This document shows, piece after piece, positions 7,638-14,411 of a stretch of DNA of 34,636 nt (positions within the stretch are counted from its first letter, which is position 1; each line of letters begins with the position of its first letter). The notes beneath the pieces are model-generated. The model was not told the DNA's origin. It was given only the letters and a program-made list of their open reading frames with translations, and did not search any database. The DNA comes from an uncultured Blautia sp. GTDB taxonomy: Bacteria; Bacillota; Clostridia; Lachnospirales; Lachnospiraceae. The translations under genes were made by a program, and so were the position numbers. The stretch lies in the NCBI GenBank assembly GCA_900541985.1, contig UQLX01000026.1:1-34636 (forward strand), written 5' to 3'.

Positions 7638-8924
7638 TCATGATCTTACCGCATCAAAGCCATTTTGCAGATCCGCAAGGATATCATCAATGTGTTCCGT
7701 ACCAATGGACAGGCGGATCGTATTCTGCCGGATTCCCTGATCCTCCAGTTCCTTCTCTTCCAGCTGGCTGTGTGTGGTCGTCGCAGGATGTATCACAAGA
7801 CTTTTCACATCAGCTACATTGGCAAGCAGAGAAAAGATCTTCAGGCTGTCAATAAACTTATGGGCTTCTGCCTGTCCTCCTTTAATCTCAAAGGTAAAAA
7901 TTGAGGCTCCGCCCTTTGGAAAGTACTTCTGATACAGCGCATGATCCGGATGATCCGGCAGAGACGGATGATTGACTTTTTCCACCTGCGGATGCCCAGA
8001 AAGAAATTCCACTACTTTTCTTGTGTTTTCCGCATGACGTTCCAGACGCAGGGACAGAGTTTCAATTCCCTGCAAAAGCAGGAAAGCCGCAAAAGGAGAG
8101 ATCGTCGCCCCTGTATCACGGAGCAGGATGGCACGGATATAAGTCACAAAAGCGGCCGGACCTGCTGCTTTCACAAACGCGACTCCGTGGTAGCTTGGAT
8201 TCGGTGCTGCAACTGCAGGATATTTTCCACTTGCTTCCCAGTCAAATTTACCGGAATCTACAATAACGCCTCCCAGGGTCGTACCATGACCTCCAAGGAA
8301 TTTGGTGGCAGAATGTACTACAATGTCTGCACCATGCTCTATGGGACGGATCAGATAAGGTGTGCCAAAGGTATTGTCTACAACCAGCGGCAGACCGTGT
8401 TTATGAGCAAGGGCAGCCAGAGCGTCTATATCCGGGATATCACTGTTGGGATTTCCGAGGGTTTCAATATAAATGGCTCTTGTATTATCCCTGATTGCCG
8501 CCTCTACTTCTGCAAGATCATGGATATTTACAAAGGTTGCAGTAATTCCGAAGTTCGGAAGCGTATGGGCAAGCAGGTTGTAGCTGCCACCATAAATGGT
8601 TTTCTGTGCGACAAAATGGCCTCCGTTCTGCCCCAGAGCCTCAAGAGTATAGGAAATTGCCGCTGCACCGGAAGCAAGGGCAAGGGCAGCTATACCACCT
8701 TCCAGAGCCGCGATCCGCTGTTCCAGAACATCCTGCGTAGAATTTGTCAGACGTCCGTAAATATTTCCTGCATCGGAAAGACCAAACCGCGCCGCCGCAT
8801 GAGCAGAATTTTTAAAAACATAAGAAGTGGTGGCATAGATCGGTACTGCACGGGCATCTGTGGCCGGATCAGGATTTTCCTGTCCTACATGAAGCTGTAA
8901 TGTTTCAAATCTGTAATCGTTCAT
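7638..8924 (-). CDS. metY: O-acetylhomoserine sulfhydrylase (aminocarboxypropyltransferase)
   Basis: This 428-residue Cys/Met-metabolism PLP enzyme makes homocysteine from O-acetylhomoserine and sulfide (or methanethiol, giving methionine). The N-terminus FETLQLHVGQENPDPATDAR and the PLP-lysine region HSATKFLGGHGTTLGG are characteristic of the MetY/Met17 group. The length of about 430 residues separates it from cystathionine gamma-synthases, which are nearer 380. The start is MNDYRFET, with AGGAGGAG seven bases upstream at 8931-8938; the open frame before it lies in the terminator. It heads an operon with an amino-acid importer. Control elements upstream are a promoter, an operator-like palindrome, a Cys/Met-rich leader peptide and a terminator. 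Confidence 0.93.
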   Translation of the reverse strand: MNDYRFETLQLHVGQENPDPATDARAVPIYATTSYVFKNSAHAAARFGLSDAGNIYGRLTNSTQDVLEQRIAALEGGIAALALASGAAAISYTLEALGQNGGHFVAQKTIYGGSYNLLAHTLPNFGITATFVNIHDLAEVEAAIRDNTRAIYIETLGNPNSDIPDIDALAALAHKHGLPLVVDNTFGTPYLIRPIEHGADIVVHSATKFLGGHGTTLGGVIVDSGKFDWEASGKYPAVAAPNPSYHGVAFVKAAGPAAFVTYIRAILLRDTGATISPFAAFLLLQGIETLSLRLERHAENTRKVVEFLSGHPQVEKVNHPSLPDHPDHALYQKYFPKGGASIFTFEIKGGQAEAHKFIDSLKIFSLLANVADVKSLVIHPATTTHSQLEEKELEDQGIRQNTIRLSIGTEHIDDILADLQNGFDAVRS

Positions 8925-8940
8925 AATAATCTCCTCCTGA

Positions 8941-8982
8941 AAAAATAAAAACCGCAAGACTCCGACATTGAAGTCTCCCGGC
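8941..8982 (-). terminator. Attenuator terminator before metY
   Basis: On the minus strand CCGGGAGACT pairs with AGTCTTGCGG (ten positions, one mismatch and one G-U pair) around a 10-base loop, followed at once by TTTTT A TTTTTT. It lies between the leader peptide stop (9026) and the metY ribosome binding site (8931-8938), so it can only act on transcripts heading into metY. Confidence 0.82.
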
Positions 8983-9025
8983 TGTAAGCGATTGTTATCC
9001 CACTGTCATTTATGCGATACAAAGG

Positions 9026-9142
9026 TTACTCCTGAAATGGAGAACATATCGGAAAAGGCACGCAAAAAGTCATACACATACAACAGCTGCACATGTCCAT
9101 TTCCATCTCCATAATATTGTTGATCGCAAAAATATTTTTCAT
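9026..9142 (-). CDS. Cys/Met-rich leader peptide of the metY operon
   Basis: This is a 38-codon frame from ATG at 9142 to TAA at 9026. AAAGGAG lies about eight bases upstream and the predicted transcription start about 40 bases upstream. Residues 11-27 read MEMEMDMCSCCMCMTFC: six Met and five Cys in 17 codons, with two more Cys-rich positions around it (C33 and the start Met apart). Such a run is expected of a translated attenuator that senses charged tRNA-Cys and/or tRNA-Met, like trp or his leader peptides. The codons near the stop form a short inverted repeat (GTTCTCC with GGAGTAAC). TCTCC there can also pair with GGAGA in the terminator's first arm, offering an antiterminator; that part is inference. 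Alternative: a tiny metal- or thiol-binding protein. Confidence 0.8.
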   Translation of the reverse strand: MKNIFAINNIMEMEMDMCSCCMCMTFCVPFPICSPFQE

Positions 9143-9170
9143 AGTCTTTACTCCTTTCCTTTTATTAACC

Positions 9171-9187
9171 TACCAATTAAGTTGGTA
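9171..9187. promoter_or_regulatory. Palindromic operator at the metY transcription start
   Basis: TACCAATTAAGTTGGTA is an inverted repeat of TACCAA around five bases. It begins three bases downstream of the -10 hexamer and covers the transcription start, which is where a repressor would block RNA polymerase. Rrf2-family sulfur regulators such as CymR bind AT-rich dyads of this general kind, but I cannot name the regulator from sequence. Confidence 0.5.
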
Positions 9188-9189
9188 TG

Positions 9190-9218
9190 ATTATAACCCC
9201 AGAAAATACCATTGTCAA
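9190..9218 (-). promoter_or_regulatory. Consensus sigma-A promoter of the metY operon
   Basis: On the minus strand TTGACA, 17 bp and TATAAT: a perfect match at both hexamers with ideal spacing. A promoter this strong needs downstream restraint, in keeping with the operator and attenuator that follow. The insertion sequence begins 42 bp upstream of the -35. Confidence 0.85.
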
Positions 9219-9250
9219 TAGAAAATTTTAATTAAGTAAAAAAAGGAGAC

Positions 9251-9260
9251 AGCTTCTGGC
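9251..9260. repeat. Target-site duplication, left copy
   Basis: AGCTTCTGGC directly precedes the left inverted repeat and recurs at 10890-10899 directly after the right one. In the sequence without the element it forms the loop and upper stem of an intrinsic terminator. Confidence 0.9.
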
Positions 9261-9283
9261 CAATGTCATTTAGTTAAGACATT
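9261..9283 (+). repeat. Left terminal inverted repeat of the IS
   Basis: Twenty-three bases identical to the reverse complement of 10867-10889. The match continues at two of the next three bases. Confidence 0.93.
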
Positions 9284-9299
9284 AAGCAGATGTATTCCT

Positions 9300-9345
9300 A
9301 TCAGGCGGAGGTAGAAAATTCACTATCTTTGCCTGATTTTTCTTT
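9300..9345 (+). terminator. Inward-facing terminator at the left end of the IS
   Basis: ATCAGGC pairs with GCCTGAT, and the inner GGAGGTAG with CTATCTTT through several G-U pairs, giving about 15 pairs. TTTTTCTTTT follows on the plus strand. It points opposite to the transposase, so it would stop outside transcripts entering from the left and prevent antisense RNA over the transposase gene. Confidence 0.7.
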
Positions 9346-9427
9346 TATAAAAACTTGCTCTTATATTTATGTAGCACAAAAAGACAGATTGCTATCTGCC
9401 TAAATTAACGATATACTTTTATCGATG

Positions 9428-10732
9428 TTATGCAACTCGATACAGAAAACTTACTGCTGACTTAGGCTTGACTTTGCGAGGGTCGGAACGCCCGGGTCTT
9501 ACAGGTAAAAGTTTCTTCTGTATCAGCGTCTCAACGTCAGGTGGGGAAATGTCATTTCGCAGGAAATAACGACATATATGAATTGCTATTGTGTAATTCA
9601 TTTGATAAACATGTTTTGTACCTTTTTGTTGGATTATTACATGCATTGTAATGAGCTCACAATAATTGTAAAGGACTAAACGTGCGTATATTTCTTGCAT
9701 GATATACTCCACCTTTTTTGAGTGAAAGCAACATAATCCGATAGCATATTTCAATTCCCTGAACGATGTTTCGATGCCCCATCGCATTGCATGAACCTTC
9801 GTTATTTCTTCTGCTGGAAAATCTTCCTTTGGAAGATTGGTAATTATACTTTCATACGAATCTTCTGAAATGGCAAACCTTACTACTCTAAAATTCAACG
9901 TATAAAATTTTTTGTCATATAAATCCAGATAGTCAAATGGACTGGATTTTGCAATAAATTTAAATTTTTTGGTTTTAGCTTTCACATCTTTTGTCTGTTT
10001 TCGGGTTAATATAAGTTGCATGTCGTGGTCAAACTCATTTTCATCAGGAAGGTCAAAACTTCCTGTCATGCTTCCCCCACCGCCATCCTTTACACGAATC
10101 AGATAATACATTCCTTTTTCTTGGACATGCGCAAAAATATTATATGTTTCATATCCTCTGTCTGCGATAAAAATTGTTTTTTTCTCTCCTTTATAACGGT
10201 CAATCATTTGTGTCATTGCCAATGATTCGTTTTCTAGCCTTGCAGGTTGTATCACAAGATCAATATATCTCTTCTCGCACAGGTCGAAAAGAGCATTCAG
10301 ATGAATCTGATTAAATCCCCGATCAGTTGGTTGAGACTGAAAATAAGTGCCTGCATCGTTTGGATTACGGGCAATGTTCAAATCTGAGCCATCACAAGCT
10401 AATAGTTGATAATCCTTATACTTTTTTTCGAATGAGAAACAAGAATTAAATTCATAAAGCAAAAACTGGAATGCCTCCAGAAGTAGTTTGTTTCTCTGCT
10501 GACAGAACGCTGAAGCAGACGGGGTATCGACAGAGAACTGGAAATAATCCAGCAATTCTTTTTTTAAGCTTCCACTTTCCATAGAAAGAAGAAATTGAAT
10601 TGTAGATACAAAATCAAGTTTTCTGTTCCGTGAAAAATCAACTTCTGGATTTTTTGAAAACAACCATGGGGCGGTCGCCATTTCATGGATTAAAGATGAC
10701 AATTTGTTTTTTACATGTTCCGCAAATATCAT
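9428..10732 (-). CDS. IS4-family DDE transposase
   Basis: This 434-residue enzyme cuts and joins the element ends. The catalytic triad is visible: D114 in LLACDGSDLNI, D191 in FIADRGYETY and E321 in RWGIETSFRELKYAIG. The last motif is the C-terminal signature of DDE_Tnp_1 (PF01609). The N-terminal 80 residues include VDFSRNRKLDFVSTIQFLL, a typical helical domain of IS4 transposases. The start MIFAEHVKN at 10732 has GGAGGT about eight bases upstream; the nine codons before it are open but lack a ribosome binding site. No frameshift or internal stop is seen, so it is probably functional. Confidence 0.93.
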   Translation of the reverse strand: MIFAEHVKNKLSSLIHEMATAPWLFSKNPEVDFSRNRKLDFVSTIQFLLSMESGSLKKELLDYFQFSVDTPSASAFCQQRNKLLLEAFQFLLYEFNSCFSFEKKYKDYQLLACDGSDLNIARNPNDAGTYFQSQPTDRGFNQIHLNALFDLCEKRYIDLVIQPARLENESLAMTQMIDRYKGEKKTIFIADRGYETYNIFAHVQEKGMYYLIRVKDGGGGSMTGSFDLPDENEFDHDMQLILTRKQTKDVKAKTKKFKFIAKSSPFDYLDLYDKKFYTLNFRVVRFAISEDSYESIITNLPKEDFPAEEITKVHAMRWGIETSFRELKYAIGLCCFHSKKVEYIMQEIYARLVLYNYCELITMHVIIQQKGTKHVYQMNYTIAIHICRYFLRNDISPPDVETLIQKKLLPVRPGRSDPRKVKPKSAVSFLYRVA

Positions 10733-10807
10733 AAGCGTTACCTCCAAAATGTAATACATTTAAGTGGCTTCGCCGCAAATTTTTCTATATTTGTCAAGGA
10801 TTTTTTA

Positions 10808-10848
10808 TAAAAAAAGAGCAGGGTATATATTTTTATATACCTTGCTCT
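10808..10848 (-). terminator. Inward-facing terminator at the right end of the IS
   Basis: On the minus strand AGAGCAAGGTATATA pairs with TATATACCCTGCTCT (one A-C mismatch) and is followed by TTTTTTTAT. It lies upstream of the transposase and reads in the same direction, so it stops transcripts entering from the flanking malQ unit. It may also now replace the terminator destroyed by the insertion. Confidence 0.8.
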
Positions 10849-10866
10849 GCAAGAGGCTGCCGACTC

Positions 10867-10889
10867 AATGTCTTAACTAAATGACATTG
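10867..10889 (-). repeat. Right terminal inverted repeat of the IS
   Basis: Exact inverted copy of 9261-9283. The element ends with ...GACATTG next to the direct repeat. Confidence 0.93.
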
Positions 10890-10899
10890 AGCTTCTGGC
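10890..10899. repeat. Target-site duplication, right copy
   Basis: AGCTTCTGGC, identical to 9251-9260. After it comes TGTCCCCCC, the other arm of the split terminator. Confidence 0.9.
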
Positions 10900-10915
10900 T
10901 GTCCCCCCTGAAATT

Positions 10916-11398
10916 TTATTCCAGATCAGAATCCTCTGTATCTGTATTTTCTTTTTCGGAAGCTTCCTGCGCTTCTTTTTCTGCTACACTTTCTGCAAGT
11001 CTGGCACGTTCTGCAATGCTCATCTGTCTGGGAGCTTTCTCTGCTTCCGGCTGCGCCTCTGATTTCTCTTCCACTTCTTCCGCCTTTTTCGCCTGATTTT
11101 TTCTGAGGAGATTTTTTCCGCTGACAAAAAGCATTCCTGCGCCGATCACCAGAAAGGCGATTCCAGCCACCATAAATCCCCAGCTTGCACCTTCTTCACC
11201 TGCCAGAACATTGGAACAGAGCTTATAGCCTGTATACACAAGGTAAAATCCCGCCAGAAGCATGAGACCGACACTTGTTCCGGGAAGTCCCTGATTCCTG
11301 CTGTCTTCTGTTTCACTTTCTTCTTTCTGCTCTTCCTCCGGCAGCTTTACTTCTGTTGTCTCTGCCTGTTCCAGTTCTTCTTTTTTATTATCTTCCAT
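10916..11398 (-). CDS. Small membrane protein with acidic and charged tails, unknown function
   Basis: I do not recognise a named family. The 160-residue product has an acidic N-terminal region of about 40 residues, two hydrophobic segments (GTSVGLMLLAGFYLVYTGY and WGFMVAGIAFLVIGAGMLFV), a basic stop-transfer region (KNLLRKNQAKK) and a long acidic, Ala/Glu-rich, probably helical tail. A hairpin topology with both tails in the cytoplasm is likely. The start at 11398 has AAAGGA about 11 bases upstream; an ATG at 11407 lies too close to it. It follows malQ by 27 bp on the same strand and is probably cotranscribed. Its native terminator was split by the IS. Confidence 0.75.
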   Translation of the reverse strand: MEDNKKEELEQAETTEVKLPEEEQKEESETEDSRNQGLPGTSVGLMLLAGFYLVYTGYKLCSNVLAGEEGASWGFMVAGIAFLVIGAGMLFVSGKNLLRKNQAKKAEEVEEKSEAQPEAEKAPRQMSIAERARLAESVAEKEAQEASEKENTDTEDSDLE

Positions 11399-11425
11399 TA
11401 GACACATGTTCCTTTCTTACTGATT

Positions 11426-12970
11426 TTAGAGAGACGCTTCTGTCTGTACGTCATTTTCCAGCTCTTTCGTTTCCGGTTCTTCCGGTTTTGGCAAACGTCC
11501 GTAAATACGATTCAGCTCCCTCATCGTATAAACCGTTATATCTGAAAGCATTTCTCTGCCGATTCTCCATCTCCAGTTCAGTCCCAGTGTGGACGGTGCA
11601 TTCATTCGTGCTTCATTTCCCAGACAGAGATAATCCTGAACAGGAATCACAGCCAGATCTGCCACACTGGAAAGCGCTGTACGGATCAGCCCCCATACGC
11701 AGTCATTGACCGGCTTGTCATAGCAGTTGATATACGCACGGACAAAATCTTTATCATGTCCCTGAAGTCCTTCCAGCCATCCCTTCGTTGTCTCATTGTC
11801 ATGTGTGCCTGTGTATACCACACAATTTTTCTCATACTTATGCGGAAGATAGCTGCTGTCCTCGCTTCCGTCAAAGGCGAACTGCAGAACTTTCATCCCC
11901 GGAAAACCGGTATCCTTCACCAGTTTTATCACACTGTCGGTAAGGAATCCCAGATCCTCCGCAATCACATGAAGTCCTGACACATTTTTCTTCAGCACAT
12001 CAAACAGTTCCAGTCCCGGACCGTCTTCCCAGTGGCCATTCTTTGCAGTTTCATCTCCGTAAGGAATGGAATAATACTCATCAAAGCCTCTGAAATGATC
12101 GATCCTTGCCACATCATAGCGCTCCATGCAGTATGTCATTCTCTGGATCCACCATGCGTATCCGGTTGCTTTATGCTTTTTCCAGTCATAAAGAGGATTT
12201 CCCCACAGCTGTCCTGTGGCGGAAAAAGCATCCGGCGGACAGCCTGCCACTGCCTCCGGAGCATAGTCCTCTCCTATCTGGAACATTTCCGGATTCGCCC
12301 ATACATCTGCACTGTCCAGCGCCACATAGATCGGAACGTCTCCGATAATACGTATCCCTTTTTTATTTGCATATTTTTTCAGCTTTTTCCACTGTTTTTC
12401 AAAAAGATACTGCTGAAAACAATAAAACTCCACTTCCTCAGACAGTTCATTTTCAGCCTTTCTTACATAGCCTGAATTTCTGTCCCGAAGCTCTTCCGGC
12501 CAGTCCAGCCAGCTTTCCCCTTTTCGGCTGTTTTTGATTGCCATATAAAGAGCATAATCCTTCAGCCAGATCTGATATTCTCTCACAAATCCCTGATACT
12601 CACTGTCATTCTCCAGATCTGCTCTCTCATATGCCTTTCTCAGAAGCGGGAATCTGTTATGATACATTTTTTCATAATCTACATAAGAAGAATCCTCTCC
12701 CCAATCGCAGGCATCACATTCCTCTTTTGTAAGAAGCCCTTCCTGAATCAGATCTTCCAGATTAATAAAATACGGGTTTCCTGCAAAAGTAGAGCAGGAC
12801 TGATAAGGAGAGTCTCCATATCCGGTAGGTCCCAGAGGAAGAATCTGCCAGTACTGCTGCCCTGCTTCCGCCAGCTTATCCACAAATTCATAAGCCTCCC
12901 TGGAAAAGCAGCCGATTCCATAAGAAGAAGGAAGGCTGGAAATCCCCATTAAAACACCGCTTGCTCTCAT
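11426..12970 (-). CDS. malQ: 4-alpha-glucanotransferase (amylomaltase)
   Basis: This 514-residue GH77 enzyme transfers glucan segments between maltodextrins and releases glucose, as part of cytoplasmic maltodextrin or glycogen use. The start MRASGVLMGISSLPSSYGIG and the later YQSCSTFAGNPYFINLE are family hallmarks. The catalytic parts are VARIDHFRGFDEYYSIP (nucleophile Asp), VIAEDLGFLT (acid/base Glu) and YTGTHDNETTKGW. AAGGAG is well placed before the ATG. Length is normal. A GH13 alpha-glucosidase fragment is near the other end of the window but is not linked to it. The promoter is at 13023-13051. Confidence 0.96.
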   Translation of the reverse strand: MRASGVLMGISSLPSSYGIGCFSREAYEFVDKLAEAGQQYWQILPLGPTGYGDSPYQSCSTFAGNPYFINLEDLIQEGLLTKEECDACDWGEDSSYVDYEKMYHNRFPLLRKAYERADLENDSEYQGFVREYQIWLKDYALYMAIKNSRKGESWLDWPEELRDRNSGYVRKAENELSEEVEFYCFQQYLFEKQWKKLKKYANKKGIRIIGDVPIYVALDSADVWANPEMFQIGEDYAPEAVAGCPPDAFSATGQLWGNPLYDWKKHKATGYAWWIQRMTYCMERYDVARIDHFRGFDEYYSIPYGDETAKNGHWEDGPGLELFDVLKKNVSGLHVIAEDLGFLTDSVIKLVKDTGFPGMKVLQFAFDGSEDSSYLPHKYEKNCVVYTGTHDNETTKGWLEGLQGHDKDFVRAYINCYDKPVNDCVWGLIRTALSSVADLAVIPVQDYLCLGNEARMNAPSTLGLNWRWRIGREMLSDITVYTMRELNRIYGRLPKPEEPETKELENDVQTEASL

Positions 12971-13022
12971 TTCTTTTCTCCTTCGTTGTTTATATTTTCA
13001 TAAATCTTCATACAATAGTCTA

Positions 13023-13051
13023 ATTATACCAAGCCCATACGTGGCGGTCAA
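13023..13051 (-). promoter_or_regulatory. Predicted sigma-A promoter of malQ
   Basis: On the minus strand TTGACC, 17 bp and TATAAT. It gives a leader of about 45 bases. No CcpA-type site is evident next to it. Confidence 0.7.
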
Positions 13052-13058
13052 GGAGAAT

Positions 13059-13077
13059 CCCTCAGGCCTTGAGGGAC
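13059..13077 (-). terminator. Hairpin at the end of the small lipoprotein gene
   Basis: TCCCTCA pairs with TGAGGGA around a 5-base loop that contains the stop codon region of the lipoprotein frame. The following T-run is poor (TTCTCCTTG), so it is a weak terminator candidate. Confidence 0.35.
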
Positions 13078-13229
13078 TTACTGCTTTTCTTCTGCACAAA
13101 AACAGACCGGGGAATTTCCCCGGCCCTTACCAGCTCTCCTCTGTCATCTTTCACCTTCTTCTGGCCGCAGCCTGCAGCGCAGATTGTCAGAATTCCGATC
13201 AGAAGAAGAACCTTATATATTTTTTTCAC
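13062..13229 (-). CDS. Small lipoprotein (55 residues)
   Basis: A short frame begins with GTG at 13229, seven bases after GGAGGG. It encodes a lipoprotein signal peptide: MKK start, hydrophobic core VLLLIGILTI, then CAAGC with the lipid-modified cysteine at residue 21. The mature part is only about 34 residues, charged and of unknown function. A perfect hairpin with a downstream T-run (13095-13123) lies inside the second half of the frame, so the original gene may have ended near residue 36 and been extended by a frameshift. It lies 60 bp downstream of the alpha/beta hydrolase gene and may share its transcript. Confidence 0.6.
   Translation of the reverse strand: MKKIYKVLLLIGILTICAAGCGQKKVKDDRGELVRAGEIPRSVFVQKKSSKSLKA
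13095..13123 (-). terminator. Terminator-like hairpin inside the small lipoprotein frame
   Basis: CCGGGGAAATTCCCCGG on the minus strand is a perfect inverted repeat (13107-13123), followed by TCTGTTTTTGTG. This is a good intrinsic terminator, probably the end of the hydrolase-lipoprotein unit. Its position within an open frame is unusual. Confidence 0.6.
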
Positions 13230-13288
13230 GATAAGCCCTCCATACTTGTATTTACCGATAGTATGAACGAAAACCGTACTTCTATGCG

Positions 13289-14218
13289 TCAGAATCCCTT
13301 CTTTTCCATATAGACAGCAACGTCATGATATACCTTTTCTTTCTCTTTTTCATTCAGTATCTCATGACGCATCCCCTGATAAAGTCTTCCCTTTACATCA
13401 CGGTATCCTGCCCGCCTCATGGCTTTCACGGCAGATGCAAACTGTCGGACACTGCCAATACAGGGATCCTCAGCACCACTGATAAACAGCACCGGTATCT
13501 CCGGCTTCGTGCATTTCCATTTTTTTACATCATATGCTCTTTTCATCAGGTCAAACAGCGCCAGATAAGCATCGTCTGTAAAAGTAAATCCACATAATTC
13601 TGAATCCGAGTATGCCTGATATACTTCCTGATCCGAACAGATCCAGGCATTTTTGTTTTTTTCTCCCGGGAACTTCAACGCAAAAGTTCCAAAGGCCAGA
13701 AACTCCAGTATCCGGCTTCTGTGCCTCATTCCCAAAAGCCTGCCTTCCACATTTGCAATCATGGTTCCAAGAGTCCTCACCTTCTGATCACTTGGAGAAC
13801 CGCAGACGATCAGCATATCCATACAGTCATCATGTTCTGCCGCAAACGCTCTTACTGCCAGAGATCCCATACTGTGTCCAAAAAGAATCAGCGGAAGATC
13901 CGGAAACATTTCTCTGACACTCCGGTTTACTGTGCCGATATCTGACAGCATGGCATCGGCACCGCCCCCATACATATAGCCCAGGTCATCACCTGAGCGT
14001 ACGCTCTGCCCGTGTCCTCTGTGGTCATGGATCACCGTCATATATCCCAGCGATGCCATATACTCCATGAATAGCTCATATCTCTCCTTATGCTCACTCA
14101 TACCATGAACAATCTGAATAATTCCTTTATAGGGAAGTTCCTCCGGACAGATGCTGAGGGCGGAAATCCTCAGTCCGTCTGCCTCCGATCTGAAAAAACG
14201 TCTGTATCTTTTTACCAT
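13289..14218 (-). CDS. Alpha/beta hydrolase (monoacylglycerol lipase/lysophospholipase type)
   Basis: This 309-residue serine hydrolase of the Hydrolase_4 (serine aminopeptidase S33-like) group is probably cytoplasmic, since no signal peptide is seen. Visible are the oxyanion region IIQIVHGMSEHKERYE, the segment VIHDHRGHGQS, the nucleophile S116 in ILFGHSMGSLAVR, the Asp region VLFISGAEDPCIGS and the His region YQGMRHEILNE. The family acts on lipid or other ester bonds; the substrate here is unknown. I chose the ATG at 14218 because AGGAGG is eight bases upstream; the ATG at 14224 is too close to it. Confidence 0.88.
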   Translation of the reverse strand: MVKRYRRFFRSEADGLRISALSICPEELPYKGIIQIVHGMSEHKERYELFMEYMASLGYMTVIHDHRGHGQSVRSGDDLGYMYGGGADAMLSDIGTVNRSVREMFPDLPLILFGHSMGSLAVRAFAAEHDDCMDMLIVCGSPSDQKVRTLGTMIANVEGRLLGMRHRSRILEFLAFGTFALKFPGEKNKNAWICSDQEVYQAYSDSELCGFTFTDDAYLALFDLMKRAYDVKKWKCTKPEIPVLFISGAEDPCIGSVRQFASAVKAMRRAGYRDVKGRLYQGMRHEILNEKEKEKVYHDVAVYMEKKGF

Positions 14219-14331
14219 ATCCATTTCCTCCTGAACTATAATCCGATTGTCAGTTATTTTTATTATTTTATTCTCTTCCCCGGCTCTGTCTGTAATTTAA
14301 ATTTGAATCCTCTGCTGTCGGCTTATGAGTC

Positions 14332-14361
14332 TTGTCAAATAAGGCATGGCTCTGTTATAAT
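14332..14361 (+). promoter_or_regulatory. Predicted sigma-A promoter of the DUF5067-like gene
   Basis: TTGTCA, 18 bp and TATAAT. The start is about 45 bases before the ATG at 14412. The facing region toward the hydrolase gene is AT-rich without a convincing minus-strand promoter. Confidence 0.6.
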
Positions 14362-14411
14362 AATAAGGTATCATATGGGGATTATAAAGTAAACAGATAA
14401 TAGGAGGAATC

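Larger units (their letters stand above)
9261..10889 (-). mobile_element. Intact IS4-family insertion sequence (1629 bp)
   Basis: The element is bounded by perfect 23-bp terminal inverted repeats starting CAATGTCATTTAGTTAAG and by 10-bp direct repeats AGCTTCTGGC. It carries one full-length DDE transposase on the minus strand. Each end has an inward-facing intrinsic terminator. A 10-bp duplication fits the IS4 family (IS231 and IS4Sa-like groups, 8-12 bp); I cannot name the IS. Intact ends, duplication and open reading frame point to recent, probably still active insertion. It separates the gene at 10916 from the metY promoter. Confidence 0.93.

Noticed and set aside
7941..8900. Long plus-strand open frame of 319 codons opposite metY
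   Set aside because: Entirely antisense to a clear metY. Its product is Cys/Arg/Ser-rich with no domain, and no ribosome binding site supports it.
8925..9218. SAM riboswitch or Met T-box before metY
   Set aside because: The leader is about 250 bases and has no S-box core or T-box sequence. The translated Cys/Met-rich frame and one terminator explain it better.
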